Position numbers and translations under genes: made by a program. From CAZVVT01 sp964630595 (GTDB lineage: Bacteria; Chlamydiota; Chlamydiia; Chlamydiales; VFKH01), in NCBI GenBank assembly GCA_964630595.1, contig CAZVVT010000001.1:1-64000 (forward strand): 64,000 bases of DNA. Direction: 5' to 3'. Each line of letters begins with the position of its first letter. Position 1 is the stretch's first letter. Under the pieces are notes generated by a model, which saw nothing but the letters and a program-made list of their open reading frames with translations, was not told where the DNA came from and made no database searches. This document shows, piece by piece, positions 8,184-17,362 of this stretch.

Positions 8184-9446
8184 ATGGCGCTTATCTTGGC
8201 TCTCTCCCTTGCCAGCTGCCTGCTCTTAACGCTCTTTTCCACCAGCGTGAAGCAGACACAGGTTTTTGCGGGAAAAGACCTGCTCTTTTTCTACCTTCGA
8301 TTCCAGCGTCTCTTTTTCCAACGTCGCGAAGCGCCCCGTATTTTTATCGCCTTGCGTGTCACGCGCATGGCCTGTTTTTTCGTCTTTGTCTTTGCCCTTT
8401 CTAGCCTATTAACACAGGCTGGCTGGATGGCAGACACTCCTCATGAAGAGGGAGCTCGAGTCCTGGTTGTTCTTTTCCTTCTCTCTACCTCCATTCTAGC
8501 ACTCGACATCGTCCCCTCCATCATTGGCTACACGGCCAGCGAAGCCACCTTTAGCCTTACCGCCCCCTTTGCCTCCCTGCTCCTTATTCTCTTCTCCCCT
8601 CTCCACTTTCTCATCTCTTCGCTAGTGCGCAGAAAAAGCGATGCTCTCACCTACCCGCACCATAGACAGGGCGACGGCGTTACGGCACAAAAAATTATGG
8701 CCTATTTAGAGGGCGATTCTGCCTCCGGCCGCCACCTGATTCACGCCGTTCTCGACTTCAAAGACCGCATTGCGCGCGAAGTCATGGTCCCCCGAGTCGA
8801 TCTCTTTGCTCTGCCGACAAAAACGCCCGTAAAACAGGCTGTGGAGGCCTTTTTGCGCGAAGGATACAGCCGCATCCCCGTGTACGGAGAGGACATCGAC
8901 GAAATTCTCGGTCTTGTCATGTACAAAGACCTTCTTCGCCTTGTCATTGATAGCCCCAATGAACCCACCATCGAGAAATTGGTAAAACCCATTCTCTACA
9001 CTCCTGAAACAAAAAAGGTCGCCGCACTTCTGCAGGATTTTCGCGCCAAACAAATGCACATGGCACTCGTTGTTGATGAATGGGGCGGCACAGAAGGCAT
9101 TGTGACCATTGAGGATATTCTCGAAGAGATCGTCGGCGAAATTGCCGATGAGTACGACATCGATGAAAAGAGCCGCTTCACCAGCGAGGGCGAAGGATCG
9201 TGGACTGTAGATCCCAAGATGAGCCTGCTTGACGTGGAAGAGTGGTTCGACGTGAAGATCCCCCAAGAGGGCGACTATGACACCATTGGCGGCTATGTCT
9301 TTCATAAGGCAGGAGCCATCCCTAAAAAGGGCTTCCACATCAGCCACGACACCTTTGACATTGAAGTGCTCGATGCCAGCGAGCGCGCCATAGCTTCCGT
9401 GCGTCTCATTAAAAAAGCAAAACCCGCGGAGGAAGAAGATGGCTGA
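8184..9446 (+). CDS. CNNM/CorC family membrane protein with CBS pair
   Basis: Membrane protein of the hemolysin C/CorC (CNNM transport) class, thought to move or sense Mg2+ or Co2+. The first 165 residues contain about four hydrophobic segments (around 3-20, 50-75, 90-110, 120-150), the DUF21/CNNM region. A CBS pair follows (about 195-325; motifs YSRIPVYGEDIDEILGLV and MALVVDEWGGTEGIVT) with conserved EIVGEIADEYD, and the protein ends in a CorC_HlyC domain (about 335-410). It sits 11 bases after ybeY and overlaps the RNase Y start by 8 bases. YbeY next to a CorC-type gene is a very widespread bacterial pairing. The substrate cannot be read from the sequence. Confidence 0.9.
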   Translation: MALILALSLASCLLLTLFSTSVKQTQVFAGKDLLFFYLRFQRLFFQRREAPRIFIALRVTRMACFFVFVFALSSLLTQAGWMADTPHEEGARVLVVLFLLSTSILALDIVPSIIGYTASEATFSLTAPFASLLLILFSPLHFLISSLVRRKSDALTYPHHRQGDGVTAQKIMAYLEGDSASGRHLIHAVLDFKDRIAREVMVPRVDLFALPTKTPVKQAVEAFLREGYSRIPVYGEDIDEILGLVMYKDLLRLVIDSPNEPTIEKLVKPILYTPETKKVAALLQDFRAKQMHMALVVDEWGGTEGIVTIEDILEEIVGEIADEYDIDEKSRFTSEGEGSWTVDPKMSLLDVEEWFDVKIPQEGDYDTIGGYVFHKAGAIPKKGFHISHDTFDIEVLDASERAIASVRLIKKAKPAEEEDG

Positions 9447-10980
9447 TATTCTCCTCCTCCTCGGCGCATTTATCTGCGGCATTGCAGCAGCTCTGATCTC
9501 CTACCGGATGACCACGGGAGGAGCGAAGAGAGTCGCGCAAAAAATCATCCAACAAGCCAGTAGAGCAGCAGAGGCCCGTAGCACAGAAGAGGCCCTTCGA
9601 CTCAAGTCGCACGAAGTCGAGCAACAGCAGCTGCTTGCTAAGCTTCTCCACGGCGCACGTGCCAAAATTGCAGAGGAAGAAGAGCGCTTAAAACAGCGCG
9701 AGGATCGCATGGAAGAGCGGATCAGCTTAGTGCAGAAAAAGCTCTCTCATATCGATAAAAAAGAGGCCATCCTCTCTTTGCGTAAGCAGCGCATAGAAAA
9801 GGAAAAGCTGCGTATTTTTGCCGCTCGCAAACAAGTTGAGAAAGAACTAGAAGCTTTGGGCGGCCTTACTTCGCTAGAGGCAAAAACGCTTCTTCTCAAA
9901 CGCCTGGAGGCAGATGTACAAAGCGATGCAGCAAAATACCTGCGCCGCTCTGCAGCGGAAGTGGAGGAGCACGCTGAGGCCTCTGCGCGCAAAATCATCG
10001 CTCTGGCCATTCAACGCGTCTCCTCCTCCACCGCTTCCGACTTCACCACTACCTGCGTTAACCTCCCCTCGGATGAGCTGAAAGGGCGCATTATTGGCAA
10101 AGAGGGTCGCAATATTAAAGCGCTGGAAATGGCTACCGGCGTCAATTTTCTCGTTGACGATACCCCTGGAGCAGTGGTCATCTCCGGATTTGATCCCGTG
10201 CGCAAACAAATTGCCAAACAAGCCCTCACAGAGCTTCTCCACGATGGACGCATCCATCCCACCCGCATTGAAGAGGCGGTGGCCAAAGCAAAAATCGATA
10301 TGGCGCGTCAAATCACGAAGTGGGGGGAAGATGCCGCTCACGCCGCCTCTCAGGTGGGTTTGCATCCAGAATTGATTCAACTGCTCGGCCGCTTAAAATT
10401 GCGTTACAGCTTAGGGCAAAACGTTCTCGACCACTCTCTGGAAGTATCGCACCTGATGGGAATGATCGCTGCAGAGCTCGGGCTCAATGGCCCTATGGCG
10501 CGCCGCATTGGGCTGCTGCACGATATCGGCAAAGCTGTAAGTCATGAAGTAGAAGGCACCCACGCTCTCATCGGAAGAGACCTTGCACTGCGTTACGGAG
10601 AATCGGAATTGGTTGCCAATGGAATTGGCTGCCACCACGGCGAAATTGAGCCTACCAGCATCGAGGCGAGTTTGTGCAGCGCCGCCGACGCTCTCTCAGG
10701 AGCACGTCCAGGGGCACGTGTGGAGGCCATTGAGCACTACCTCAAGAGACTCGGGTTATTAGAAAATCTCGCCAGCGAAGTCGAGGGAGTCGAAAAAGCC
10801 TGGGCTATGCAAGCGGGCCGAGAAGTACGCGTGGTTGTCAAACCAGAAGCGATCAACGACGACCAACTTCTTACCGTCGCTCGAGACGTAGCCAAACGCA
10901 TTGAACAAGGCCTGGCCTACCCAGGCAAAATTAAAGTAACTGTTATTCGAGAAAAGAGAGCCGTAGAATGGGCCTTGTAA
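9439..10980 (+). CDS. rny: ribonuclease Y
   Basis: Membrane-anchored endoribonuclease that starts mRNA decay in many bacteria. The 513-residue length and domain order match the family: N-terminal membrane anchor (residues 3-21, LLLLGAFICGIAAALI), a long charged coiled coil (about 30-200), a KH domain (GRIIGKEGRNIKALE, near residue 220) and a C-terminal HD hydrolase domain with VLDHSLEV, LLHDIGKA and a downstream GCHHGE motif. It overlaps the preceding gene by 8 bases and the following tspO by 13, so it sits in a tight operon with ybeY. Together with rnr this gives two major RNA-decay enzymes within 6 kb. Confidence 0.95.
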   Translation: MADILLLLGAFICGIAAALISYRMTTGGAKRVAQKIIQQASRAAEARSTEEALRLKSHEVEQQQLLAKLLHGARAKIAEEEERLKQREDRMEERISLVQKKLSHIDKKEAILSLRKQRIEKEKLRIFAARKQVEKELEALGGLTSLEAKTLLLKRLEADVQSDAAKYLRRSAAEVEEHAEASARKIIALAIQRVSSSTASDFTTTCVNLPSDELKGRIIGKEGRNIKALEMATGVNFLVDDTPGAVVISGFDPVRKQIAKQALTELLHDGRIHPTRIEEAVAKAKIDMARQITKWGEDAAHAASQVGLHPELIQLLGRLKLRYSLGQNVLDHSLEVSHLMGMIAAELGLNGPMARRIGLLHDIGKAVSHEVEGTHALIGRDLALRYGESELVANGIGCHHGEIEPTSIEASLCSAADALSGARPGARVEAIEHYLKRLGLLENLASEVEGVEKAWAMQAGREVRVVVKPEAINDDQLLTVARDVAKRIEQGLAYPGKIKVTVIREKRAVEWAL

Positions 10981-11432
10981 ACCGCCTTCTCAAGCTTCTT
11001 GGTTTTATTGCCTTGGCCTTTATCACGCTCGCTGTAGGCAACTTTTTTTCTACTCCCGATGCTCCCTGGTTTCAAAAGCTGAATACACCCCCCTGGACGC
11101 CCCCTCAATGGATCTTTCCCATTGTCTGGGTCTCTCTTTTTGCCACCATTGCCGCCGCTGGGTTTTTTGCCTTAAATCGCGCTGTTTCCAAAGGAGGCTG
11201 GATCACCTACGGCCTGCAGTATCTCCTCAACGCTCTTTGGCCTTTTTTCTTCTTTCATTTGGCTGATCCCCGCCTGGCTTTCTATACCATCCTCGCTCTG
11301 GTTTTTGTTGTTGCCTACTGCACGGTTGCTTTTTCACGCAAAAGTCTCCTCGCCGGCATGCTTTTGGTTCCCTATCTACTCTGGCTTCTCTTCGCCTTAA
11401 CCATCAATTTGTGGATTGCATGGCCACCATAG
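10968..11432 (+). CDS. tspO: TspO/MBR family membrane protein
   Basis: Five-helix membrane protein of the tryptophan-rich sensory protein / peripheral benzodiazepine receptor family, which binds porphyrins and affects tetrapyrrole or stress signalling. The family signature is visible: WFQKLNTPPWTPPQWIFPIVW in the first third, LNALWPFFFF in helix 3, and LWLLFALTINLWIAW at the end. The 154-residue length is typical. It overlaps rny by 13 bases and the next gene by 13, so it is cotranslated with them. The family is known in alphaproteobacteria, cyanobacteria and mitochondria; I do not know how widespread it is in Chlamydiae. Confidence 0.92.
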   Translation: MGLVNRLLKLLGFIALAFITLAVGNFFSTPDAPWFQKLNTPPWTPPQWIFPIVWVSLFATIAAAGFFALNRAVSKGGWITYGLQYLLNALWPFFFFHLADPRLAFYTILALVFVVAYCTVAFSRKSLLAGMLLVPYLLWLLFALTINLWIAWPP

Positions 11433-12292
11433 TCACGGGTGCTTCTGGACTCATTGGAAAGGCCCTTTGTGCACAATGGCCTGCTACTGCGCTGCGCTTT
11501 TGCAAGACTCTACACGGAATCAACCAATGGAACGAAGAGCGCATTGCCTGTCCTGCATTGGAGGGCAGCGAAGCTGTTATTCATCTCGCAGGTGCTAGCA
11601 TCGCTGGTGGGCTATGGACAGAAAAACGCAAAGCCGAACTGGTCCGCAGTCGCGTGCAGGCCACGCGCCTACTCGTACGCCATATTCTCCGCCTCAAGAA
11701 TCCCCCACCGCTTTTCATCCAAGCCTCCGCCATTGGCTACTATGGCAATAGCCTTGACGCCGTCGTTGACGAATCAGCTCCTTGCGGAAGGGGGTTCCTG
11801 GCAACTCTGTGCCGCGACTGGGAAGAGGCCAGCAAGCCTCTAGAGGCTGCAGGCATTCGCGTCGTGTGCCTGCGTTTTGGCAACGTCCTTTCTTTGCAGG
11901 GGGGCCTGCTCCCCTCTCTACTGCACTGTAAGATCAATTTCAGCTGGGGCGATCCACAACAGTGGCTGAGCTGGGTAGGCATCGAGGATGCCGTCAAGAC
12001 CATCCTTCATGCCAGGCAGCTGAAGGGCACTTTTAACGTATGCGCAAACCCCATTCAATCAGCCGAGTTTGCGCAGTGCCTTCATCGCGCATTTCAGACC
12101 AAGTGTACTCTACACCTACCCAATTGGCTTCTCCGGCGCCTTCCGGGCAACATGGGAGAAGAGATTTTTTTCTCCAGCTGCCGTGCTACCTCTCGCCGTT
12201 TGGTTGATGCCGGCTTTACCTTCCGCCACCGGACCGTACAGTCCTGGCTTGCAGCTCATCTTCCGAAAGCTCCCGCCTCTCTAAAGGGGTAA
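11420..12292 (+). CDS. SDR39U1/YfcH-type NAD(P)-dependent epimerase
   Basis: Short-chain dehydrogenase/reductase of the extended, TIGR01777 (YfcH, human SDR39U1) type. The N-terminal Rossmann motif is TGASGLIG (residues 4-11 from the chosen ATG); the family-typical HLAGASIAGGLW and SRVQATRLLV follow, then ASAIGYYG with the catalytic Tyr and a C-terminal DUF1731-like end (LLRRLPGNMGEE). The substrate of this family is not established. I chose the ATG at 11420 over the GTG at 11411 because it places the Rossmann motif immediately at the N terminus. The start overlaps tspO by 13 bases; the 3' end overlaps the convergent unknown gene by 77 bases. Confidence 0.9.
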   Translation: MATIVTGASGLIGKALCAQWPATALRFCKTLHGINQWNEERIACPALEGSEAVIHLAGASIAGGLWTEKRKAELVRSRVQATRLLVRHILRLKNPPPLFIQASAIGYYGNSLDAVVDESAPCGRGFLATLCRDWEEASKPLEAAGIRVVCLRFGNVLSLQGGLLPSLLHCKINFSWGDPQQWLSWVGIEDAVKTILHARQLKGTFNVCANPIQSAEFAQCLHRAFQTKCTLHLPNWLLRRLPGNMGEEIFFSSCRATSRRLVDAGFTFRHRTVQSWLAAHLPKAPASLKG

Positions 12293-14156
12293 GAGCGGGC
12301 AGAATTTTGGGGTAATTCAACAAAAGCTGTGCTCGTTCCTCTCCCATTTGCATACAATCCATGATCAGGCCTCTCGTTTCTTCTATGGCAGCATCGGCAG
12401 AGAGCGACAAAAGCAGCAATCGCGCAACAAGGCCTTCTAATCCAATCAAGCAAAACCCTCCTGCATGGCGAAACAGATGGACTGTTTTACCCATTTCATC
12501 TTTGCAATGCCAACACGTCTTTAAGAAGCGCGGCATTCGATCGATGATCTCCAACCATTCTCTAATCACCTCAACGAATACCTTTTTCACTCCATTCACA
12601 GTGATGATATCTCTCTTTATCAGCGGCCAGGCAAGCCGCACCCTTACCACCTCTTCTTGCGACATTTTTGCCACGTGAACAGCACAATTTTCAATCGCCT
12701 GATCGCGATTCTTCTCTATCCAATCTGCAAAGAGAGCCAACCTTTCAGGGCATTCTAAAAGATTTTCAATGGTGATCACATCAATACATGCTGCTTTTGA
12801 AAAACTCAACGGTGTATCTGGATTCCTCTCCACTACTTTGAATAACAACTCTAACACTAACAGGGAAACTCCATCTAACGGCTCAAGATCCGTTGCTTCC
12901 AGCTGAGGTTTTAGCACCCTTTCCACCGCAGCGACAAGGCTGTAGCTGGCTCCCAGCAGATGGAGTCCTTCGGAGGTTTTCACCAAAAGAGCAGAGTCTT
13001 TTTCTCCTCTGGTGAGAGTAATCACTTTTTCTAAAGAACCGGAAAATCGATGACGATGCGCCACGAGCATTCTTGCCTGTAGAGGGGGCAGTTTCTTGGC
13101 ATGCTCTTCCGTAATAGGAAAACCTTTCAAGAATCGAAAGACAATGGGATGAACTGGGCTCCAATCGCGAGAAGAGCATTTTTCTCTGTTCCATTCGGAA
13201 ACACTTTCAGGAGCACGTCGCCCTCGAATGATTTCTTCTTGAAAAATGACCAAAGAGAGCAACTGTTGCGGCTCAAGCGCAAAAAAAGTCTCGTCTACAA
13301 CGATTTTTCCGCTTTCGATTACTTCATGGAGCGCCTCAACAAAGTACAGCCTGTGCGCATCGCTTCCTAGTCGCAGCAGTTTATCGAACGACAGAAACCC
13401 TCTTCGGTAGAGGCTGAGAACAACGCGATTTCGTGCAATGGCGATTCCATGGTCTGAGAACAACAAAGCGCGCTGCTGGCTCTCTGAAAGGCCGTTTTCA
13501 TCACGGGCTGATTCCACCGCCCTTTTTTCGATGAGATAGGCGTAGAGCGCCTCGTGACTCAGCGAACGCAAATCTCCCTCAGCTCGGGCCAATTCTGCAC
13601 AAAGTTCTTCTCTCTTGTGCAATGGGCACCGCACAATTTTTTTGCGAGTAGCTTCCAAAAAAGCACTTACCGGAGGGTGTTCGTCCTCTATCGAAAAGAG
13701 GCATTGCTCTTCTGCCATTCGCCATAGATTCTCTAGTGCGTACAAAAAGTCCGATTCCGTTCTGACGGGCAAAGCTGCGACCTCATCGGCAATAACGGGC
13801 GCTTTCGGCGCACCTCGAGAAAGTCGCCTGGACATCTCCTCTTCCGGCAGTGCCTCCAGCTTTTTTCCACGCTGCTGGAGATAGGTGCGATACACCTGCA
13901 TAACTTCGGCATCGTTGCAATAACCTGCCGCTCTGGTCTGCAAAGTTACTCTCAACTCATGGCGCCAATCAGAAACTACCGCTCCCGGCGTAAAAAGGTT
14001 CTGTATTTCCCTGCCAAAAGTCGCAAATTCTTCTCTTTTTCGAGGCGTGGCATAATCGCGCACCGCCGCCTTTACAAATTCCCTCTCTAGCCCCAGATGA
14101 GCCAGTCTTGTCGAGACCAAAGCAGCCATATCCCCATCCTGTTTCAAATATTCCAT
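12216..14156 (-). CDS. unknown 646-residue protein
   Basis: Long intact frame with no recognised family. It is predominantly helical, rich in Leu, Glu and Arg, with no signal peptide and no clear membrane segment. Near residue 570 there is a CWHCKDEM...HLFRH stretch whose Cys and His spacing could hold a metal, though this is weak. The protein ends in a basic VRSGGGR. It stands alone, divergent from gatC (24 bases between starts) and convergent with the SDR gene, so it is probably a separate transcription unit. Its size, solitary position and lack of homology suggest a lineage-specific gene; a secreted effector is one possibility, not shown by any motif. Confidence 0.75.
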   Translation of the reverse strand: MEYLKQDGDMAALVSTRLAHLGLEREFVKAAVRDYATPRKREEFATFGREIQNLFTPGAVVSDWRHELRVTLQTRAAGYCNDAEVMQVYRTYLQQRGKKLEALPEEEMSRRLSRGAPKAPVIADEVAALPVRTESDFLYALENLWRMAEEQCLFSIEDEHPPVSAFLEATRKKIVRCPLHKREELCAELARAEGDLRSLSHEALYAYLIEKRAVESARDENGLSESQQRALLFSDHGIAIARNRVVLSLYRRGFLSFDKLLRLGSDAHRLYFVEALHEVIESGKIVVDETFFALEPQQLLSLVIFQEEIIRGRRAPESVSEWNREKCSSRDWSPVHPIVFRFLKGFPITEEHAKKLPPLQARMLVAHRHRFSGSLEKVITLTRGEKDSALLVKTSEGLHLLGASYSLVAAVERVLKPQLEATDLEPLDGVSLLVLELLFKVVERNPDTPLSFSKAACIDVITIENLLECPERLALFADWIEKNRDQAIENCAVHVAKMSQEEVVRVRLAWPLIKRDIITVNGVKKVFVEVIREWLEIIDRMPRFLKTCWHCKDEMGKTVHLFRHAGGFCLIGLEGLVARLLLLSLSADAAIEETRGLIMDCMQMGEERAQLLLNYPKILPALTPLERRELSEDELQARTVRSGGGR

Positions 14157-14170
14157 CCTTAGGGTAAACT
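14142..14170 (+). promoter_or_regulatory. candidate gatCAB promoter
   Basis: TTTCAA (14142-14147), 17 bases, then TAAACT (14165-14170), ending 10 bases before the gatC ATG. No Shine-Dalgarno is visible between it and the ATG (ACTCGCTTTT). The -35 match is poor (3 of 6). Confidence 0.3.
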
Positions 14171-14180
14171 ACTCGCTTTT

Positions 14181-14468
14181 ATGTTCAATAGAGAAACTCT
14201 CAAAGCATTGACCACCCTCGCCCAAGTCCGTTGCTCGCAAGAAGAAGAACCCATACTTGTCTCCAATTTAGAAAAAATTCTTCACACCATGGAGGCGATG
14301 AGCGCAGTGGACACTTCTCATGTTGAACCCTGTTCTCAAGTCATCGTTTTTCCTGATAATGTACTTCGTGAAGATACTGTAGAAGAGTCTTTGCCCAGAG
14401 AAACTTTTCTTGCAAATAGTGCTAGCACCATCGGCGGGATGGTGCGCGTTCCATTGGTGTTTGAATGA
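14181..14468 (+). CDS. gatC: Asp/Glu-tRNA amidotransferase subunit C
   Basis: Small stabilising subunit of the GatCAB amidotransferase, which converts misacylated Glu-tRNA-Gln and Asp-tRNA-Asn to the amidated forms in bacteria lacking GlnRS or AsnRS. The 95-residue length is normal and the family pattern is clear: an N-terminal LKALTTLAQV, the central ILHTMEAMSAVDTSHVEP, and the LREDTVEESLP segment before a short tail. The stop overlaps the gatA start by 4 bases (ATGA), so translation is coupled. Confidence 0.93.
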   Translation: MFNRETLKALTTLAQVRCSQEEEPILVSNLEKILHTMEAMSAVDTSHVEPCSQVIVFPDNVLREDTVEESLPRETFLANSASTIGGMVRVPLVFE

Positions 14469-15916
14469 TTCAGTTGAACGCCCACGAAATCCATCAGCTT
14501 TTCTGCCGCGGCGAATCCAGCGCAGAAAAAATTGTCTCTTCATTCTTGGCGCATCAAGAGGCTCATGAACCTGTCATTAAAGCCTTTATTACTCCTCTTA
14601 GAGAGCGCGCTTTGGAAAAGGCACGTGCGCTAGATATTGCCAAAGCAAAGGGCGCACCCATGGGCCGTCTTGCCGGCGTTCCCGTTGCACTCAAGGATCT
14701 CATCCATCTCAAAGGGGAAATCACCACATGCGGTTCGAAGTTTCTCACCAACTATCGAGCTCCCTTTGATGCCACCGCATGCCGCTTAGTGGAAGAGGCA
14801 GGGGGGATTTTCATAGGCAAGACCAATTTGGATGAATTTGGCATGGGCTCTTCTACGGAGAACTCCGCCTTCTTTCCAACACGCAACCCGTGGAACAAAA
14901 CATGCGTTCCAGGGGGCTCCTCAGGCGGTTCTGCTGCGGCAGTAGCCGCCCGCATGGCTCCTTTAGGAATCGGCACAGACACGGGCGGATCGATCCGCCA
15001 ACCCGCTGCACTCTGCGGCCTAGTGGGCTTCAAACCGACCTATGGACGCGTTTCACGCTATGGCTTGGTCTCCTACGCCTCCTCCCTTGATCACATTGGG
15101 CCTTTTGCGAACTCGGTGAAGGATTGCGCTATGATCATGGAGGTCATCGGACAACACTGCATTCACGACTCCACCTCTGTTGCGAAGCGGGCCGAGGAAT
15201 ACACAAAGCAACTGCGCACCGATCTCAAGGGAGTCAAGATCGCTGTGCCGTGGCACTTTCTTGAAGGCATGAAAGAAGAGCCGTTGGCCCATTTCCGCGA
15301 ATCTATCAAACGTCTGGAATCTCTCGGCGCTACCATCATCGACGTCAACCTCGACATTTTGAAGCATTCTCTTTCGGTCTACTACGTGCTGGCAACGGCG
15401 GAGGCCTCTACCAACCTCGCTCGTTTTGATGGCATACGCTACGGCGTGCGGGCGAAAGATCCCACCAGTCTACATGATCTTGTAGAGCGTTCGCGCAGCG
15501 AAGGCTTTGGCAAAGAGGTAGTGCGCCGCATTCTCTTGGGCACCTATGTGCTTTCGGCCGGCCATAAAGACGCCTTTTACCGAAAAGCACAATGCCTGCG
15601 CACGCTCATTGTGCAGCGCTTTAACGAAGTCTTTGGGCAAGCCGATCTCATCGCCATGCCCACCTCTCCTACAGAGGCTTTTGCTCTCGGCGCTATCCAA
15701 GAGCCGCTCGAAATGTACCTGGCTGATATCTATACCATTGCGGCAAACATCGCAGGTGTTCCCGCCATTAGCATCCCCTCTGGTTTAAGCCGAGCGGGCC
15801 TTCCCTTTGGCCTACAACTTCTCGGAGCACAGTTAGAAGATGGCCGCGTGCTGGCAGCTGCCCACGCCTTTGAACAGGGCCTGCCCAAGCATCTGCCGAA
15901 AGAGGTTTTCGCATGA
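14465..15916 (+). CDS. gatA: Asp/Glu-tRNA amidotransferase subunit A
   Basis: Amidase subunit that hydrolyses glutamine (or asparagine) and channels ammonia to GatB. The amidase-signature catalytic triad is visible: Lys in VALKDLIH (about residue 76), the cis-Ser in GGSSGGSAAA (about 151-160), and the nucleophile Ser in GTDTGGSIRQPA (about 171-182), followed by GLVGFKPTYGRVSRYGL. The 483-residue length is standard. It overlaps gatC by 4 bases and gatB by 4 bases in a single operon. Confidence 0.97.
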   Translation: MIQLNAHEIHQLFCRGESSAEKIVSSFLAHQEAHEPVIKAFITPLRERALEKARALDIAKAKGAPMGRLAGVPVALKDLIHLKGEITTCGSKFLTNYRAPFDATACRLVEEAGGIFIGKTNLDEFGMGSSTENSAFFPTRNPWNKTCVPGGSSGGSAAAVAARMAPLGIGTDTGGSIRQPAALCGLVGFKPTYGRVSRYGLVSYASSLDHIGPFANSVKDCAMIMEVIGQHCIHDSTSVAKRAEEYTKQLRTDLKGVKIAVPWHFLEGMKEEPLAHFRESIKRLESLGATIIDVNLDILKHSLSVYYVLATAEASTNLARFDGIRYGVRAKDPTSLHDLVERSRSEGFGKEVVRRILLGTYVLSAGHKDAFYRKAQCLRTLIVQRFNEVFGQADLIAMPTSPTEAFALGAIQEPLEMYLADIYTIAANIAGVPAISIPSGLSRAGLPFGLQLLGAQLEDGRVLAAAHAFEQGLPKHLPKEVFA

Positions 15917-17343
15917 CGTGGGAAACTATTGTCGGTCTAGAGATTCATACTGAGCTCAACACGAAATCGAAGCTGTTCAGCTCTGCCCCCAACCAGTTTG
16001 GCTGCGAGCCCAACACCAACATTTCACAGGTCTGCACAGGCCAGCCCGGCTCTCTGCCCGTTCTCAACAAGGCAGCTGTGCACAAAGCGGTTCTCTTCGG
16101 TATCGCCGTTGGTGCGGAAATTGCTCCTGTCTCCAGCTTTGATCGCAAATCCTACTTTTACCCCGACACTCCGCGCAATTTTCAGATCACGCAATTCTAC
16201 CACCCCATCATCAAAGGGGGCAGCGTTAAGGCCTTTGTCGATGGACAATTGCGTACCTTCGCGCTCGATCACGCCCACTTAGAGGATGACTCCGGCACAA
16301 TCAAACATTTTTCCTCCTTCGCTGCCGTCGATTACAACCGCTCGGGTGTGCCTCTGATTGAAATCGTCTCCACTCCCTGTTTTCGCAGCGGAAAAGAGGC
16401 GGCGGCTTATGCGCAGGCAATCAAAGCGATTTTGGAATACATCGACGTCTCTGATTGCAATATGGAAGAGGGTTCTCTGCGTTTTGACGTCAACGTCTCC
16501 GTCCGCCCTGTCGGCGATACAGAGCTGCGCACCAAAATCGAAATCAAAAACATGAACTCTTTCTCCTTCATGTCCATGGCCATTGATGCGGAGGCAAAAA
16601 GACAGATCGCCCTCTACGAAAGAGGCGAAACAATTCGGCCCGCCACCTACCGATGGGACCCAGACCGCAAAGAGACTGTCCTTATGCGCGCCAAAGAGAG
16701 CGCCGAAGACTACCGCTACTTCCCCGAACCAGACCTACCTCCCCTTCTTGTCTCTTCCGATTGGGTGGCGCGGGCAAGAAAAGAGCTGCCCGAACTGCCC
16801 CTCGACAAACAGCTGCGCTATGAAAAAGAGCTCGCTTTAGCGGCTGACGCCGCCTTTAGCCTCACCTCTGACCGCAAGCTGGCCCTCTATTTCGAAGAGG
16901 CGCTGAAGAGCTCCCAAAATGCGCGAAGCTTAGCTAACTGGCTTCTTGTGGAGTTCACTGGTCGCCTGAAAGACAAAGGCCTATTGATCTATAACAGCGG
17001 CCTTCTGCCCGTCCATGTCGCTGAATTGGTGGCCATGATCGATACGGGAGTGATTACGGGTCGTATCGCGAAAGAGGTAGCGGATGACATGGTCCTGCGC
17101 CCTGGTGTCTCTCCTCGAGTGATTGCCAGTGAAAATAGTGCCTACAAGCCCATGACGGACGAGAGCGAACTGCAAAAGTTGGTAGCGCAAGTGGTTCGAG
17201 ACAATCCACAGTCAGTCGCCGACTTCCGAGCAGGCAAGCAACGCGCCTTCGGTTTTCTTGTCGGCCAAGTGATGAAGCTCTCCGGCGGAACGGCTCAGCC
17301 CGGGCTCACCAATGAGCTGCTACAGAAAGAGCTGGCCCTCTAG
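15913..17343 (+). CDS. gatB: Asp/Glu-tRNA amidotransferase subunit B
   Basis: tRNA-binding kinase/amidotransferase subunit of GatCAB. It opens with the family motif WETIVGLEIHTEL, has FDRKSYFYPDTPRNFQITQ and the Glu/Asp-rich HLEDDSGTIKH metal and ATP region, and YNRSGVPLIEIVS; the C-terminal helical cradle and YqeY-like tail (about 330-476) end in GLTNELLQKEL. The 476-residue length is normal. It is last in the operon, followed after 19 bases by the convergent DUF378 gene, with a hairpin across the junction. Confidence 0.97.
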   Translation: MTWETIVGLEIHTELNTKSKLFSSAPNQFGCEPNTNISQVCTGQPGSLPVLNKAAVHKAVLFGIAVGAEIAPVSSFDRKSYFYPDTPRNFQITQFYHPIIKGGSVKAFVDGQLRTFALDHAHLEDDSGTIKHFSSFAAVDYNRSGVPLIEIVSTPCFRSGKEAAAYAQAIKAILEYIDVSDCNMEEGSLRFDVNVSVRPVGDTELRTKIEIKNMNSFSFMSMAIDAEAKRQIALYERGETIRPATYRWDPDRKETVLMRAKESAEDYRYFPEPDLPPLLVSSDWVARARKELPELPLDKQLRYEKELALAADAAFSLTSDRKLALYFEEALKSSQNARSLANWLLVEFTGRLKDKGLLIYNSGLLPVHVAELVAMIDTGVITGRIAKEVADDMVLRPGVSPRVIASENSAYKPMTDESELQKLVAQVVRDNPQSVADFRAGKQRAFGFLVGQVMKLSGGTAQPGLTNELLQKELAL

Positions 17344-17352
17344 GCGAGGGCC
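17334..17352. terminator. candidate bidirectional terminator between gatB and the DUF378 gene
   Basis: GGCCCTC (17334-17340) and GAGGGCC (17346-17352) form a perfect 7-bp G/C-rich stem with a 5-base loop that contains the gatB stop codon. A modest T-rich stretch (CTCTTAT) follows on the plus strand. It lies between two convergent genes, where a shared terminator is expected. Confidence 0.55.
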
Positions 17353-17362
17353 CTCTTATAGC

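Noticed and set aside
8706..9482. 258-residue minus-strand frame across the CorC-like gene
   Set aside because: Antisense shadow; the plus-strand protein is a clear family member across the same bases.
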